A DNA stretch of 32,410 bases from a virus. Every line of letters starts with the position of its first letter. The stretch's first letter is position 1. This document shows, one piece after another, positions 1 to 5,454 of the stretch. Under the pieces are notes generated by a model. The model saw only the letters and a program-made list of their open reading frames with translations, was not told the DNA's origin and ran no database searches. Position numbers and translations under genes: made by a program. The stretch is taken from the IMG/VR virus record IMGVR_UViG_3300037068_000169, positions 1 to 32,410 of that record, one strand, 5' to 3'.

Positions 1-112
1 GGCGGCTCCGTCACGGACACCGCGGCCGCCACGGTCATCGCCTCGGACTCCGGGTCCTCCGACCCGTGCCCGCGGATGCCGCTCCGGGACTCCGACTGGG
101 TCGCCCTCGGGC
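1..112. repeat. Direct terminal repeat, left copy
   Basis: Exact match to 32287-32398. The repeat lies within one reading frame and marks either the overlap of a circular assembly or a short terminal redundancy. Confidence 0.9.
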
Positions 113-750
113 TCTCCCCCTGGGGGACCTACGGGGGACTGCAGGAGGGCACGGGCTCCCTGGTGCTCAGCGGCTCGGCCGGATACACGCTGGCCCCGAC
201 CAACTCCCCGCTGTACTCGCAGGCCCTGGCGAACTGGACGAGGAAAGCGGTCTCGCTCCCGGCCAACGCCGCACTCAGTGCCTCGACCGGCCAGGGTCCC
301 TCCGCCGCGGCCACCAGCGTGGCCTCCCTCGCGTACGTCGCCACCACGACCACGCCCACCGGCTCGGCCAACGTCCTGACGGTCTCGGCCAACGCGGCGG
401 GCCTGCGGGTCGACCACCTCCCGACGGACAGGCTGGCGATCCGGGTCGGCGGGACCTCCGCGACGTCGAGCGTCGGGTACACCTCGGGCTCGGCCTACCC
501 ACTCCTGATCGTGCATGACCGGACCCACTCCACGACGATCGCCTACACCGACCGGGAGGCCATCAGCGGGACCTTCGCGGCCGTCGTGGACGGCGGGAAG
601 GGGCTCGGGGCGGTCTCGGGCACGGCCTCGGGGGACCCGGGGGCCCGGTACGTCTACCACGCGACCTGCACCGGCTCGGTCGCCGAGATCGGGGCCGTGG
701 GCGTACGCAACCTGCTGACCGCTCTCGGGTGGACCCCGACGGGCTATTGA
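1..750 (+). CDS. Ig-like fibre/virion surface protein, 3' part (wraps genome ends)
   Basis: This is the C-terminal 249 codons of a 358-residue protein whose start is at 31960; the frame is open from base 1 and is identical to the right end up to base 112. An ATG at 76 exists but lies inside the continuous frame, so it is not the likely start. The joined protein has a bacterial Ig-like (BIG2-type) fold signature at about residues 60-125 (YSITAGDTAAVSS, then GLLTATAAG), followed by a Ser/Thr/Gly/Ala-rich C-terminal part of unknown fold. Phage Ig-like domains usually sit on exposed virion proteins and help surface attachment; that role is inferred here. It follows a small virion protein gene and precedes a lysis-type gene. 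Confidence 0.75.
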   Translation, partial: GGSVTDTAAATVIASDSGSSDPCPRMPLRDSDWVALGLSPWGTYGGLQEGTGSLVLSGSAGYTLAPTNSPLYSQALANWTRKAVSLPANAALSASTGQGPSAAATSVASLAYVATTTTPTGSANVLTVSANAAGLRVDHLPTDRLAIRVGGTSATSSVGYTSGSAYPLLIVHDRTHSTTIAYTDREAISGTFAAVVDGGKGLGAVSGTASGDPGARYVYHATCTGSVAEIGAVGVRNLLTALGWTPTGY

Positions 751-782
751 CCGTGGACCGGCAGGGACACTGAGGAGCGCCG

Positions 783-1082
783 ATGTTGACCAACGAGGAG
801 CTGGCCGTGTCGATCGCCAAGATCGAGGAACGTGTCGACGGGATGGCCGACGACGTCCGGGAGATCCGGGACTGCATCGTCGGCAACGGCCTCCGCCCGG
901 GGCTGGTGGAGCGGACCACGGTCGTGGAGCAGCGGGTCATCGGGACCGAGTCCCGCCTGACCGCGCTCGAGGGGGTCGGTCGGGAGCAGTCCAAGATGTC
1001 CTGGAAGGCCCTGATGGCCGTCATCGCCCTCGCCACGACCCTGGCCGCGATCATCGGCGAGCTCATCAAGCACCTCTCGTAA
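783..1082 (+). CDS. Coiled-coil protein with C-terminal membrane anchor (XhlA/holin-like)
   Basis: This 99-residue protein begins with a charged helical region (about residues 1-70) containing heptad-like spacing (IAKIEERVDGM, VVEQRVIGTESRLTALEGV) and ends in one hydrophobic segment at about 73-95 (ALMAVIALATTLAAIIGEL). That architecture resembles the hemolysin XhlA family and other small phage lysis accessory proteins, which place a coiled coil on one side of the cytoplasmic membrane. GAGGAG lies six bases before the ATG. It is the last gene of the rightward structural block and converges on a leftward lipoprotein gene 24 bp away. No endolysin is adjacent, so a lysis role is inferred from architecture and position only. 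Confidence 0.7.
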   Translation: MLTNEELAVSIAKIEERVDGMADDVREIRDCIVGNGLRPGLVERTTVVEQRVIGTESRLTALEGVGREQSKMSWKALMAVIALATTLAAIIGELIKHLS

Positions 1083-1106
1083 GACGAGGGATTCATCCCC
1101 TTAGCG
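1083..1106. terminator. Possible bidirectional terminator between convergent genes
   Basis: The 24 bp between two convergent stop codons contain a short stem GGGA-TTCA-TCCC flanked by complementary TAAG and CTTA. It is weak and has no clear T run, but it is the only candidate to separate the two converging transcripts. Confidence 0.3.
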
Positions 1107-1655
1107 TCAGATCTCGGTCCACGGTCCCCCGTCCACCGAGACGTACTCGTGCTGGATGTCCCAACCCTCGTAGCCGCTCCACTCGTGGAGGTCGAGGGTT
1201 AGGGTGTCGTCCGAGCCCGCGGCGACGACGTCCGCCGAGCACTCAGTGGTGGTCCCGACGTTCGGAGGCCAGTCCGGCGGCCTGACCCCGGGCAGGCAGG
1301 GGACCCCGCCGTCGATCGATAGGGTCGCCCCGTCGGCCAGGCCGCCGTTCCCGTTGTTCCCGGTGGTCCTCACCGCCACCCGATGGGGTCCCGCGGATGC
1401 CGAGTACGGGGTGACCTGGCGGACGTCGATCGCCCACGAGACGAAGGCCCCGGGGGCATGGACCTCGGGGACCGGAGCGTCCGGGATCGAGTCCAGGGGG
1501 GAGTCGACCGCCGCGTCGGGCGGGGAGTCGACCGCCGCGTCGGGCGGGGAGCCGGACCCGACGTCCGTCGGGTCCGACGACAGGGGGGCGCTCGCCGTTC
1601 GGGTGGTGGGCGAGCATGCGGCCGCGAGGGCCATGACCAGTGTGACGTTCCTCAT
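1107..1655 (-). CDS. Predicted lipoprotein with SPPDAAVD repeat linker
   Basis: This 182-residue protein starts with a short signal peptide and an ALAAAC lipobox-like sequence with the modifiable Cys at residue 14 (the -3 residue is Ala, slightly atypical). Residues about 27-65 form a Pro/Asp/Ala linker with two exact SPPDAAVD copies and a third decayed one. A globular C-terminal region follows, rich in Gly, Trp and Tyr (DLHEWSGYEGWDIQHEYVSV). Such linkers are common in lipoproteins of Myxococcota and look host-derived. AAGGA lies about ten bases before the ATG. It is the last gene of the leftward lipoprotein group. Its role is unknown; phage lipoproteins often modify the lysogen or infected-cell surface, for example for superinfection exclusion, which is inference here. 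Confidence 0.75.
   Translation of the reverse strand: MRNVTLVMALAAACSPTTRTASAPLSSDPTDVGSGSPPDAAVDSPPDAAVDSPLDSIPDAPVPEVHAPGAFVSWAIDVRQVTPYSASAGPHRVAVRTTGNNGNGGLADGATLSIDGGVPCLPGVRPPDWPPNVGTTTECSADVVAAGSDDTLTLDLHEWSGYEGWDIQHEYVSVDGGPWTEI
1498..1545. repeat. 24-bp tandem repeat (two exact copies)
   Basis: Two adjacent identical 24-bp units (1498-1521 and 1522-1545) encode the SPPDAAVD repeats of the leftward lipoprotein; a partial third copy follows. This is expandable low-complexity linker sequence. Confidence 0.85.
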
Positions 1656-1677
1656 CGCTGTCAGTCCTTTCGTTCAA

Positions 1678-1693
1678 CGGGCGCTGCCGCCCG
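1678..1693. promoter_or_regulatory. Hairpin upstream of lipoprotein gene
   Basis: A perfect 6-bp stem CGGGCG/CGCCCG encloses a CTGC tetraloop (GCAG on the leftward transcript). It lies 23 bp before the start codon at 1655 and just downstream of the larger inverted repeat at 1704-1766. There is no T run, so RNA processing or stability is as likely as termination. Confidence 0.4.
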
Positions 1694-1703
1694 ACTCGTC
1701 GGT

Positions 1704-1766
1704 CCGAGCGGGGAGGCCCACTCACTCCAGCAGCGGCTCCGCCCGGTAACAGGCCTCCCCGCTCGG
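1704..1766. promoter_or_regulatory. 15-bp perfect inverted repeat across the end of the 72-aa ORF
   Basis: The arms CCGAGCGGGGAGGCC (1704-1718) and GGCCTCCCCGCTCGG (1752-1766) are perfectly complementary and enclose 33 bases that include the stop codon (1722-1724) and last codons of the upstream leftward gene. In the leftward mRNA this would form a very stable stem between two lipoprotein-operon genes. It could terminate transcription, protect the upstream mRNA from 3' decay, or attenuate the last gene. No T run follows. Confidence 0.6.
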
Positions 1767-1940
1767 TCCGATGAGCCGGAAGCTCCGACCCTCCTCGATC
1801 GCGGTCACGAAGGCCTGCCACTCCGGGGCATCGCATCCCATCGACTTGGCGTCGGCCAGGGCCCACCGGTGGGCGGCCTCGACGGTGGCGAGGTAGTCGA
1901 GGCCGCTCCGGGTGGAGCGGACGATGATGGACCGGCTCAC
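1722..1940 (-). CDS. Small hypothetical protein (72 aa) in lipoprotein operon
   Basis: The GTG start at 1940 overlaps the TGA of the preceding gene in a GTGA arrangement, which implies translational coupling and decides the start. An ATG further upstream at 2006 would read deep into the upstream gene and is rejected. The protein has no signal peptide or membrane segment. It is mixed alpha/beta in character (SGLDYLATVEAAHRWALADA; WQAFVTAIEEGRSFRLIGP) with two Cys residues and a short C-terminal tail. No family is recognised. It sits between two lipoprotein genes and is presumably cytoplasmic. Its C-terminal codons form one arm of the long inverted repeat at 1704-1766. Confidence 0.6.
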   Translation of the reverse strand: MSRSIIVRSTRSGLDYLATVEAAHRWALADAKSMGCDAPEWQAFVTAIEEGRSFRLIGPSGEACYRAEPLLE

Positions 1941-2224
1941 GGGACACTCCCGTCCACGCACCGGGCGGCGCATGACAGGAAGCCCGGGCATGGATCGGCC
2001 TCGCACGCGGCCTCGAGCTCCCGACCGGCGGCTTCTGGAGTGGAGGCGGTCGTGACGTACGGCTCCCCCAGCCGGGGAACGATGCCGCCGGCGCAGTCAC
2101 GGAACGAGTCGCACAGGTAGGTGTACGACTTGGCGGGACCATCGGCGCAGCCACCGACTCCGATGCACGCGACGACGGCCATGATCCCCTGGGAGAGTAG
2201 GCATCCGATGAACCGGGCCCTCAT
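1937..2224 (-). CDS. Small Cys-rich lipoprotein B (95 aa)
   Basis: This protein has a hydrophobic signal peptide ending in a good VGGC lipobox with the lipid-modified Cys at residue 26, then a short mature part with Y-L-C-x5-C (C38, C44) and four further Cys (74, 79, 85, 89). The start at 2224 is fixed by an ATGA overlap with the stop of the upstream lipoprotein gene; Met15 is an alternative internal start. The mature part resembles the upstream gene product in its early YxC-x5-C motif and size, so the two look like diverged tandem duplicates. The likely location is the periplasmic face of a membrane, probably disulphide-bonded. The function is unknown; superinfection exclusion is a plausible inference. 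Confidence 0.75.
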   Translation of the reverse strand: MRARFIGCLLSQGIMAVVACIGVGGCADGPAKSYTYLCDSFRDCAGGIVPRLGEPYVTTASTPEAAGRELEAACEADPCPGFLSCAARCVDGSVP

Positions 2225-2595
2225 TGCGAACCCCCCCCGTCCTCCGTATCGCCGAGGGCCGCGAGGTGCTCGACGGAGGAGAACCTCGTCCTGAGGGGTT
2301 TGCACCTCACCCACGAGACGGCCGGCTCCCCCGTTGGGGGACACCCGACCTCGGACCCCACGATCGACCTCAGCTCGCGGTCGAGGACCGGGACGTTCCC
2401 GGGAGGCTCCGCGTTCGACATGACCGGAAGGGCCACGATCAGCAGCTGCGTGCTCTCCGGCCCCCGGTCCGGACAGCTGAAGTGGACCGCGCAGACGTAC
2501 TGCGCCTGCCGGTCCGGATCCGGTCGACGTCCCACCCCGCAGGCGACGAGGATGACCGACATGAATGAGACGGTGAACATAGCGAGTCGACCCAT
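2221..2595 (-). CDS. Small Cys-containing lipoprotein A (124 aa)
   Basis: The signal peptide (residues 1-18, FTVSFMSVILVAC) ends in an LVAC lipobox with Cys19. The mature protein has Y-V-C-x5-C (C35, C41) and two later Cys (85, 98). The ATG at 2595 is chosen because GGAG lies seven bases upstream and the signal peptide then begins correctly; longer in-frame extension reads through AT-rich promoter-like DNA. It heads a run of three overlapping leftward genes and shares the YxC-x5-C motif with its downstream neighbour. It is likely exported and lipid-anchored. No family is recognised. Confidence 0.75.
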   Translation of the reverse strand: MGRLAMFTVSFMSVILVACGVGRRPDPDRQAQYVCAVHFSCPDRGPESTQLLIVALPVMSNAEPPGNVPVLDRELRSIVGSEVGCPPTGEPAVSWVRCKPLRTRFSSVEHLAALGDTEDGGGSQ

Positions 2596-2684
2596 CACGC
2601 ATCTCCAACTTGGGGTTAATTCCCCACTGTGATAATGGTAAATACCAATTACTTTCCATGAAATACCATTAATCCATCGCGTCA
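2596..2684 (-). promoter_or_regulatory. AT-rich promoter/operator island upstream of lipoprotein operon
   Basis: This short gap is much more AT-rich than the rest of the window. It contains a dyad TGGTA-AA-TACCA (2636-2647) and a second AATGGTATTT half-site on the leftward strand (about 2661-2670), so TGGTATTT occurs twice. A GGGG-TTAATT-CCCC stem lies nearer the gene, followed by the GGAG ribosome site. The AT content, the dyad and the position suggest a separate regulated leftward promoter. No convincing -35/-10 pair can be assigned, and the host sigma consensus is unknown. Confidence 0.55.
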
Positions 2685-2801
2685 TCACGCGAACCAACCC
2701 CTCCACACGTCGAACCGGTGCCACGCCAGCGCCTCCTCGGTGACCGCGACGCGGCCGTCCGACCACCGGAAGCAGCGGCCCGCGGGGTCCCATTGGGTCA
2801 C
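2685..2801 (-). CDS. Very small ORF (38 aa) coupled to the ParB-like gene
   Basis: The GTG start at 2801 overlaps the TGA of the ParB-like gene in a GTGA arrangement. The peptide is Trp-rich and contains WDPAGRCFRWSDGRVAV and ends WHRFDVWRGWFA. No family is recognised. The stop-start overlap and non-random composition support it being real. It would be co-translated with the ParB-like protein. Confidence 0.45.
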   Translation of the reverse strand: MTQWDPAGRCFRWSDGRVAVTEEALAWHRFDVWRGWFA

Positions 2802-3979
2802 CCGACACCCGCGGCGGCCAGCTCGGCGTCCACCGACCGCCTGACCCTGTCGAGCTCCAGCTCGATCGAGGCCGGGGAGGCCCTTCCGTCGGAGGCCAGC
2901 TGGGCCCCGTACGCCGCCAGCGTGTCGGCCCTCCCCCCGACCCCGACCCTCAGCTGGACCAGCAGCAGCTCGGTGGCCAGCAACCTGGCCCTGAGCGATC
3001 GGACCGCGTCGGCCATCTCCAACCCCGTCAGGACCCCGTCGTCCACGGCCCCACGGAGGGGAGCCGGGGCCTCTGGGCGGTGTTCGGCGTTCCTCGGTGG
3101 GGGGACAGGGGCCGGCGGCGGCGGGGCCTGCATAGACGAGGGGGGAGGCGTCCTCCGCAGGTCCTCCATCACGCGGCTGAGCCTGTCCGGATCGGCGTTG
3201 GTCGGCATGTGGACCGATCCTACCGCTTCGACCTTCGGTCGGCCATCGTCGTCCGGGTGCTCCCCGCCGTCCTCGTCCCAATACTCCGCTCCGCTGTCGG
3301 CCAGGACGCCCCGGAGCTCCGCCTCCACGTCGCCGCGGTCGTCACCAGGCCGACCGCCAGGTTCACTCCGAGGGGTCTCCACGTGCGTCGTGGGGGGTTC
3401 GATCGCCGCGGCCTGTGGGGAGGCCACCGGCGCGGGGAGTCCCATCCCAGACGATCCGGTTGGCGGCAGGCCCCGGGCGGCCCGCAACTCCCGCTTCACC
3501 CCGTTCACCGAGCGCTCACCGCTGAGCACGGCGCGTTGCTGCTCCTCCGAGGCGTTGCGGACCACGAAGTTCGCGTCGACCAGCTGCTGCCGGGAGACGC
3601 CTGCCAGCGCGGCCTCCTGGGCCAGGGTCCTCCCGGGAGAACAATCGTTGTTCTCCCGTCGCCTCAGCTCCATCCGCAGCAGCAGCTTCGCCTTGATCAG
3701 GGCCCGCTGCGACTTGTCCAGGTGCCGCCGGTGGATGTTCAGCCCGGCCACCAGGTCCTCGGGGGTCCCGACCCCGTCCCAGACGTTGAACTGGGGCTCG
3801 ACTCCGGCCAGCTCGCAGGCCAGCATCCTGTTCCGACCGTCTAGGACGGACCCGTCCGGATGGAGCAGGATCGGGGTCCGGAGGCCGTTCGTCCTGATGT
3901 CATCCGCGAGCTCCGCCAGCTCGTCCTTCGGTAGCATGGGGAACTCGTTCGCCACGTCGCTGATCCTGCGTTCACTCAT
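2798..3979 (-). CDS. ParB-like nuclease/partition-domain protein (393 aa)
   Basis: The N-terminal region (about 1-75) is a ParB/sulfiredoxin-type domain: a LADDIRTNGLRTPILL segment, then the signature LDGRNRMLACELAGV at 46-60. Residues about 85-165 are helical with a helix-turn-helix-like part (LAQEAALAGVSRQQLVDANFVV). The remainder is a long Pro/Asp/Glu-rich linker (about 170-305) and a helical C-terminal domain (about 310-393) with leucine spacing suited to dimerisation. ParB-family phage proteins bind DNA sites, act as CTPases or nucleases, or regulate. The start ATG overlaps the upstream RHH gene by 8 nt. No ParA gene is present. A 25-bp palindrome lies inside this gene. A DNA-binding regulator is the most economical reading. 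Confidence 0.8.
   Translation of the reverse strand: MSERRISDVANEFPMLPKDELAELADDIRTNGLRTPILLHPDGSVLDGRNRMLACELAGVEPQFNVWDGVGTPEDLVAGLNIHRRHLDKSQRALIKAKLLLRMELRRRENNDCSPGRTLAQEAALAGVSRQQLVDANFVVRNASEEQQRAVLSGERSVNGVKRELRAARGLPPTGSSGMGLPAPVASPQAAAIEPPTTHVETPRSEPGGRPGDDRGDVEAELRGVLADSGAEYWDEDGGEHPDDDGRPKVEAVGSVHMPTNADPDRLSRVMEDLRRTPPPSSMQAPPPPAPVPPPRNAEHRPEAPAPLRGAVDDGVLTGLEMADAVRSLRARLLATELLLVQLRVGVGGRADTLAAYGAQLASDGRASPASIELELDRVRRSVDAELAAAGVG
3634..3658. promoter_or_regulatory. 25-bp palindrome, site A
   Basis: The arms CGGGAGAACAA (3634-3644) and TTGTTCTCCCG (3648-3658) surround the trinucleotide TCG. The site lies inside the ParB-like gene, where it reads as RENNDCSP on the leftward strand. 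It is one of three related sites in the control third of the genome and is likely a protein-binding site. Confidence 0.7.
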
Positions 3980-4163
3980 CTCCGCTTCCCTCCCCCTCGG
4001 CCGTCGCTCCCTCGATCCCGAGCGCCATCCTGACCATCAGGGCCAGGGTGACGCCCGCCTCCCTGGCCCGCTCCGTCAGCTCCTCGTGCTCGGCCTCGGT
4101 CACCGTGACCGCGACCCTCCTGCTCTTTCGCCCGACGTTGCGGGCCCTCTCCGGTGTTTCCAT
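3972..4163 (-). CDS. Ribbon-helix-helix DNA-binding protein (63 aa)
   Basis: The fold signature is a basic N-terminus, a short beta strand (SRRVAVTVTEAE) and two helices (HEELTERAREAG, then LALMVRMALGIEG), typical of Arc/CopG/MobC-type ribbon-helix-helix repressors that bind DNA as dimers. The acidic tail ends GEGSGDE. The ATG at 4163 has no good ribosome site and lies just after an AT-rich hexamer, so the transcript may be leaderless or poorly translated; a GTG at 4217 in frame would read through the operator-like repeats and is less likely. The stop overlaps the ParB-like gene start by 8 nt. It probably represses its own divergent promoter. Confidence 0.8.
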   Translation of the reverse strand: METPERARNVGRKSRRVAVTVTEAEHEELTERAREAGVTLALMVRMALGIEGATAEGEGSGDE

Positions 4164-4196
4164 GGCGTAAAATATGGCGCTGCAACGCCATGGCGC
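4161..4196. promoter_or_regulatory. Divergent promoter/operator with ATGGCG repeats
   Basis: ATGGCG occurs at 4162, 4174 and 4190, and inverted as CGCCAT at 4186-4191. The second and the inverted copies form a near-perfect 18-bp dyad (4174-4191) with a TGCA centre. Between the copies, TAAAAT (4168-4173) is a rightward -10-like hexamer, and on the leftward strand the overlapping TATTTT is a -10-like hexamer. Short repeated half-sites are typical RHH operators, and the RHH gene starts here, so autoregulation of both divergent units is likely. No clear -35 is seen. Confidence 0.6.
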
Positions 4197-4285
4197 CACT
4201 AAACGAACGGAAATCACCGTTTCGCGGGGGGAACGGCCGGGAGCCGTCCCAGAGGCCTACCCAGGTCCTGAAGGAGTGCACGGAG

Positions 4286-4624
4286 ATGGCGACGTTCACC
4301 GACGAGCGGCTGATCGAGGCGTGGGCCCGTATCGACGGGATCGCGGAGGTGGCCCATGAGCTGGGCGCGACCTATGCCGCAGTAAACAACCGGGCAATGC
4401 GACTCCGACTACAGGGAGTTCCCCTGAGGGGGATGCGCTCCCCGAGTAGACGCCGGGGAGGACAATCGCTGTCCTCCCAGAATCCCGTCGGCCAGGATTC
4501 TGGGAGGATCGGAGTCGAATCACGCGGAGACGATGACCCGTCGACGCGCGGGGTGGACCCCGAGGAGCTGAGGGACCTGGTGGAGGCCTTCCGGTCCAGC
4601 GTCAGGCGTCGACCCTCTCCCTGA
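4286..4624 (+). CDS. Small helix-turn-helix protein (112 aa)
   Basis: The N-terminal 45 residues look like a helix-turn-helix of the kind that recognises tandem sites: ERLIEAWARIDGIAEVAHEL, then GATYAAVNNRAMRLRLQGV. A Gly/Ser/Arg/Gln-rich linker (about 50-90) and a short C-terminal helix (DPEELRDLVEAFRSSV) follow. AAGGAG lies nine bases before the ATG at 4286, which decides the start against an upstream frame-open ATG at 4154. It diverges from the RHH-ParB unit and its 3' end overlaps the convergent gene at 4602 by 23 nt. The linker coding sequence carries two hairpins and one regulatory palindrome. It is probably a phage transcription regulator. Confidence 0.7.
   Translation: MATFTDERLIEAWARIDGIAEVAHELGATYAAVNNRAMRLRLQGVPLRGMRSPSRRRGGQSLSSQNPVGQDSGRIGVESRGDDDPSTRGVDPEELRDLVEAFRSSVRRRPSP
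4455..4508 (+). promoter_or_regulatory. Palindrome site B with competing downstream hairpin
   Basis: The first hairpin has arms GGGAGGACA (4456-4464) and TGTCCTCCC (4470-4478); it matches site A at 20 of 23 positions, and one arm change (A-T to G-C) is compensated. The second hairpin has 14-bp perfect arms, TCCTCCCAGAATCC (4472-4485) and GGATTCTGGGAGGA (4495-4508), with a 9-nt loop. The two use the same central TCCTCCC, so they cannot form together, as in attenuators. Confidence 0.6.
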
Positions 4625-5225
4625 CGCGATCGACTCGAGTCGGGTAGAGCCTCTCCCCCGGTATCGGACGGAAGCAGACCCGCCTGACCGACCCCTCGCT
4701 GGGAAACGCGTAGGCGGGGGTCCAGAGGGACTCCCTCGTCAGGAACTCGACCCTCCTGAGCCGGGGGACGTCGCGCTCCTGAAGGGTGTTGGAGGTCCTC
4801 TCGACCTCCCCACGGACCTGGGCCTTCGACATGAGTCCCGGGATCACCACGGTCGCCTGGGCCTCGGGAGTCACCCCCGCGAGTCCGGGGACCAGCGTGA
4901 TCGCGGCCTTCGAGACGACGCAGGTCCTCCCCGACCCGTCGACCATCGCCACCGCGTAGGGCTCACCGGCCTTGTTCCTCCTGAGGAGGCAGCGCGGTGA
5001 GCCGGACGGGTCGAAGAGCGGGTCCAGCGTCACGAGGAGGGAGCGGACCGCGGAGAGCATCCCGAGGACCCCTCCCGATCCCTGACCGAGGGGGATCGCC
5101 CCTAGTCCCTCCCAGTCGCTGAGGTCAGGAGGACTCCGGTACGATGCGACGTACGCTTGGAGTCCCGCTCCCACTATCCCGGGGGACCGTGGAGTCCCCC
5201 GAATCGCTCCGCTCTTCCTAGACAA
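4602..5225 (-). CDS. Hypothetical protein (207 aa), convergent with HTH gene
   Basis: No family is recognised. The start is TTG at 5225, chosen because a strong AGGAGG lies about six bases upstream. The protein is mixed alpha/beta: SDWEGLGAIPLGQGSGGVLGMLSAVRSLL near residues 36-65, then strand-rich sequence (EPYAVAMVDGSGRTCVVSKAAITLVPGLAG) at about 87-117, and a basic Arg-rich C-terminus (VRRVCFRPIPGERLYPTRVDRVRERV). There is no signal peptide or membrane segment. It lies in the control region and converges on the HTH gene with a 23-nt overlap, so the two transcripts would interfere. A regulatory or replication role is possible but cannot be shown. Confidence 0.6.
   Translation of the reverse strand: MSRKSGAIRGTPRSPGIVGAGLQAYVASYRSPPDLSDWEGLGAIPLGQGSGGVLGMLSAVRSLLVTLDPLFDPSGSPRCLLRRNKAGEPYAVAMVDGSGRTCVVSKAAITLVPGLAGVTPEAQATVVIPGLMSKAQVRGEVERTSNTLQERDVPRLRRVEFLTRESLWTPAYAFPSEGSVRRVCFRPIPGERLYPTRVDRVRERVDA
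5181..5200. promoter_or_regulatory. Inverted repeat near the start of the 207-aa gene
   Basis: The arms GGGGGAC (5181-5187) and GTCCCCC (5194-5200) enclose CGTGGA, inside the first 15 codons of the leftward gene starting at 5225. A stable stem so close to the start could slow translation initiation. Confidence 0.35.
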
Positions 5226-5334
5226 CGTCTCCTCCTCGGAATCGGTTGGGGACCGGTGGGTTAGACCGATCGATAGGAGGGATTGTATCGCTATTGGACC
5301 AAGGGAGTCCCAAGCGATGCGTTCGGGCGAGTCC
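5226..5334 (-). promoter_or_regulatory. Leader/promoter region of the 207-aa gene
   Basis: On the leftward strand this holds a -10-like TACAAT (about 5282-5287) and the strong AGGAGG before the TTG at 5225. The stem ATTGGACC...GGAGTCC (5293-5310) lies here. A matching -35 at 17 bp spacing is absent; TTGGGA lies 20 bp upstream. No gene is supported in this stretch. Confidence 0.35.
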
Positions 5335-5359
5335 TAAAAACTCTCCTCGATTGGAGAGT
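5335..5359 (-). terminator. Rho-independent terminator on the leftward strand
   Basis: Read leftward, stem ACTCTCC/GGAGAGT with a 6-nt loop is followed directly by TTTTTAGG. This is the clearest intrinsic terminator in the window. It would end a leftward transcript arriving from about 5740-5870, before the 207-aa gene, or act as an attenuator in that gene's leader. Confidence 0.65.
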
Positions 5360-5378
5360 GAGCGGACCCGCCTCCCCA

Positions 5379-5454
5379 TTCCCTCAGGGATCGGTGTTCG
5401 TCGTCGGTGGGCTTGTCCCACCGACCTTAGCGTCTCCCCGCAGTGTTCGCGGGG
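5379..5454. promoter_or_regulatory. Cluster of three hairpins
   Basis: Stems are TCCC-TCA-GGGA (5380-5390), GTCGGTGGG/CCCACCGAC with a 5-nt loop (5403-5425), and CCCCGC/GCGGGG with a 7-nt loop (5436-5454). Together with the adjacent terminator they give a compact structured RNA on either strand. It could be the 3' end of a leftward transcript or a small RNA. Confidence 0.5.

Noticed and set aside
2224-4202. Long rightward frames opposite the lipoprotein and ParB-like genes
   Set aside because: They are antisense readings of high-GC genes; composition is Arg/Pro/Ser-rich and no ribosome sites fit.
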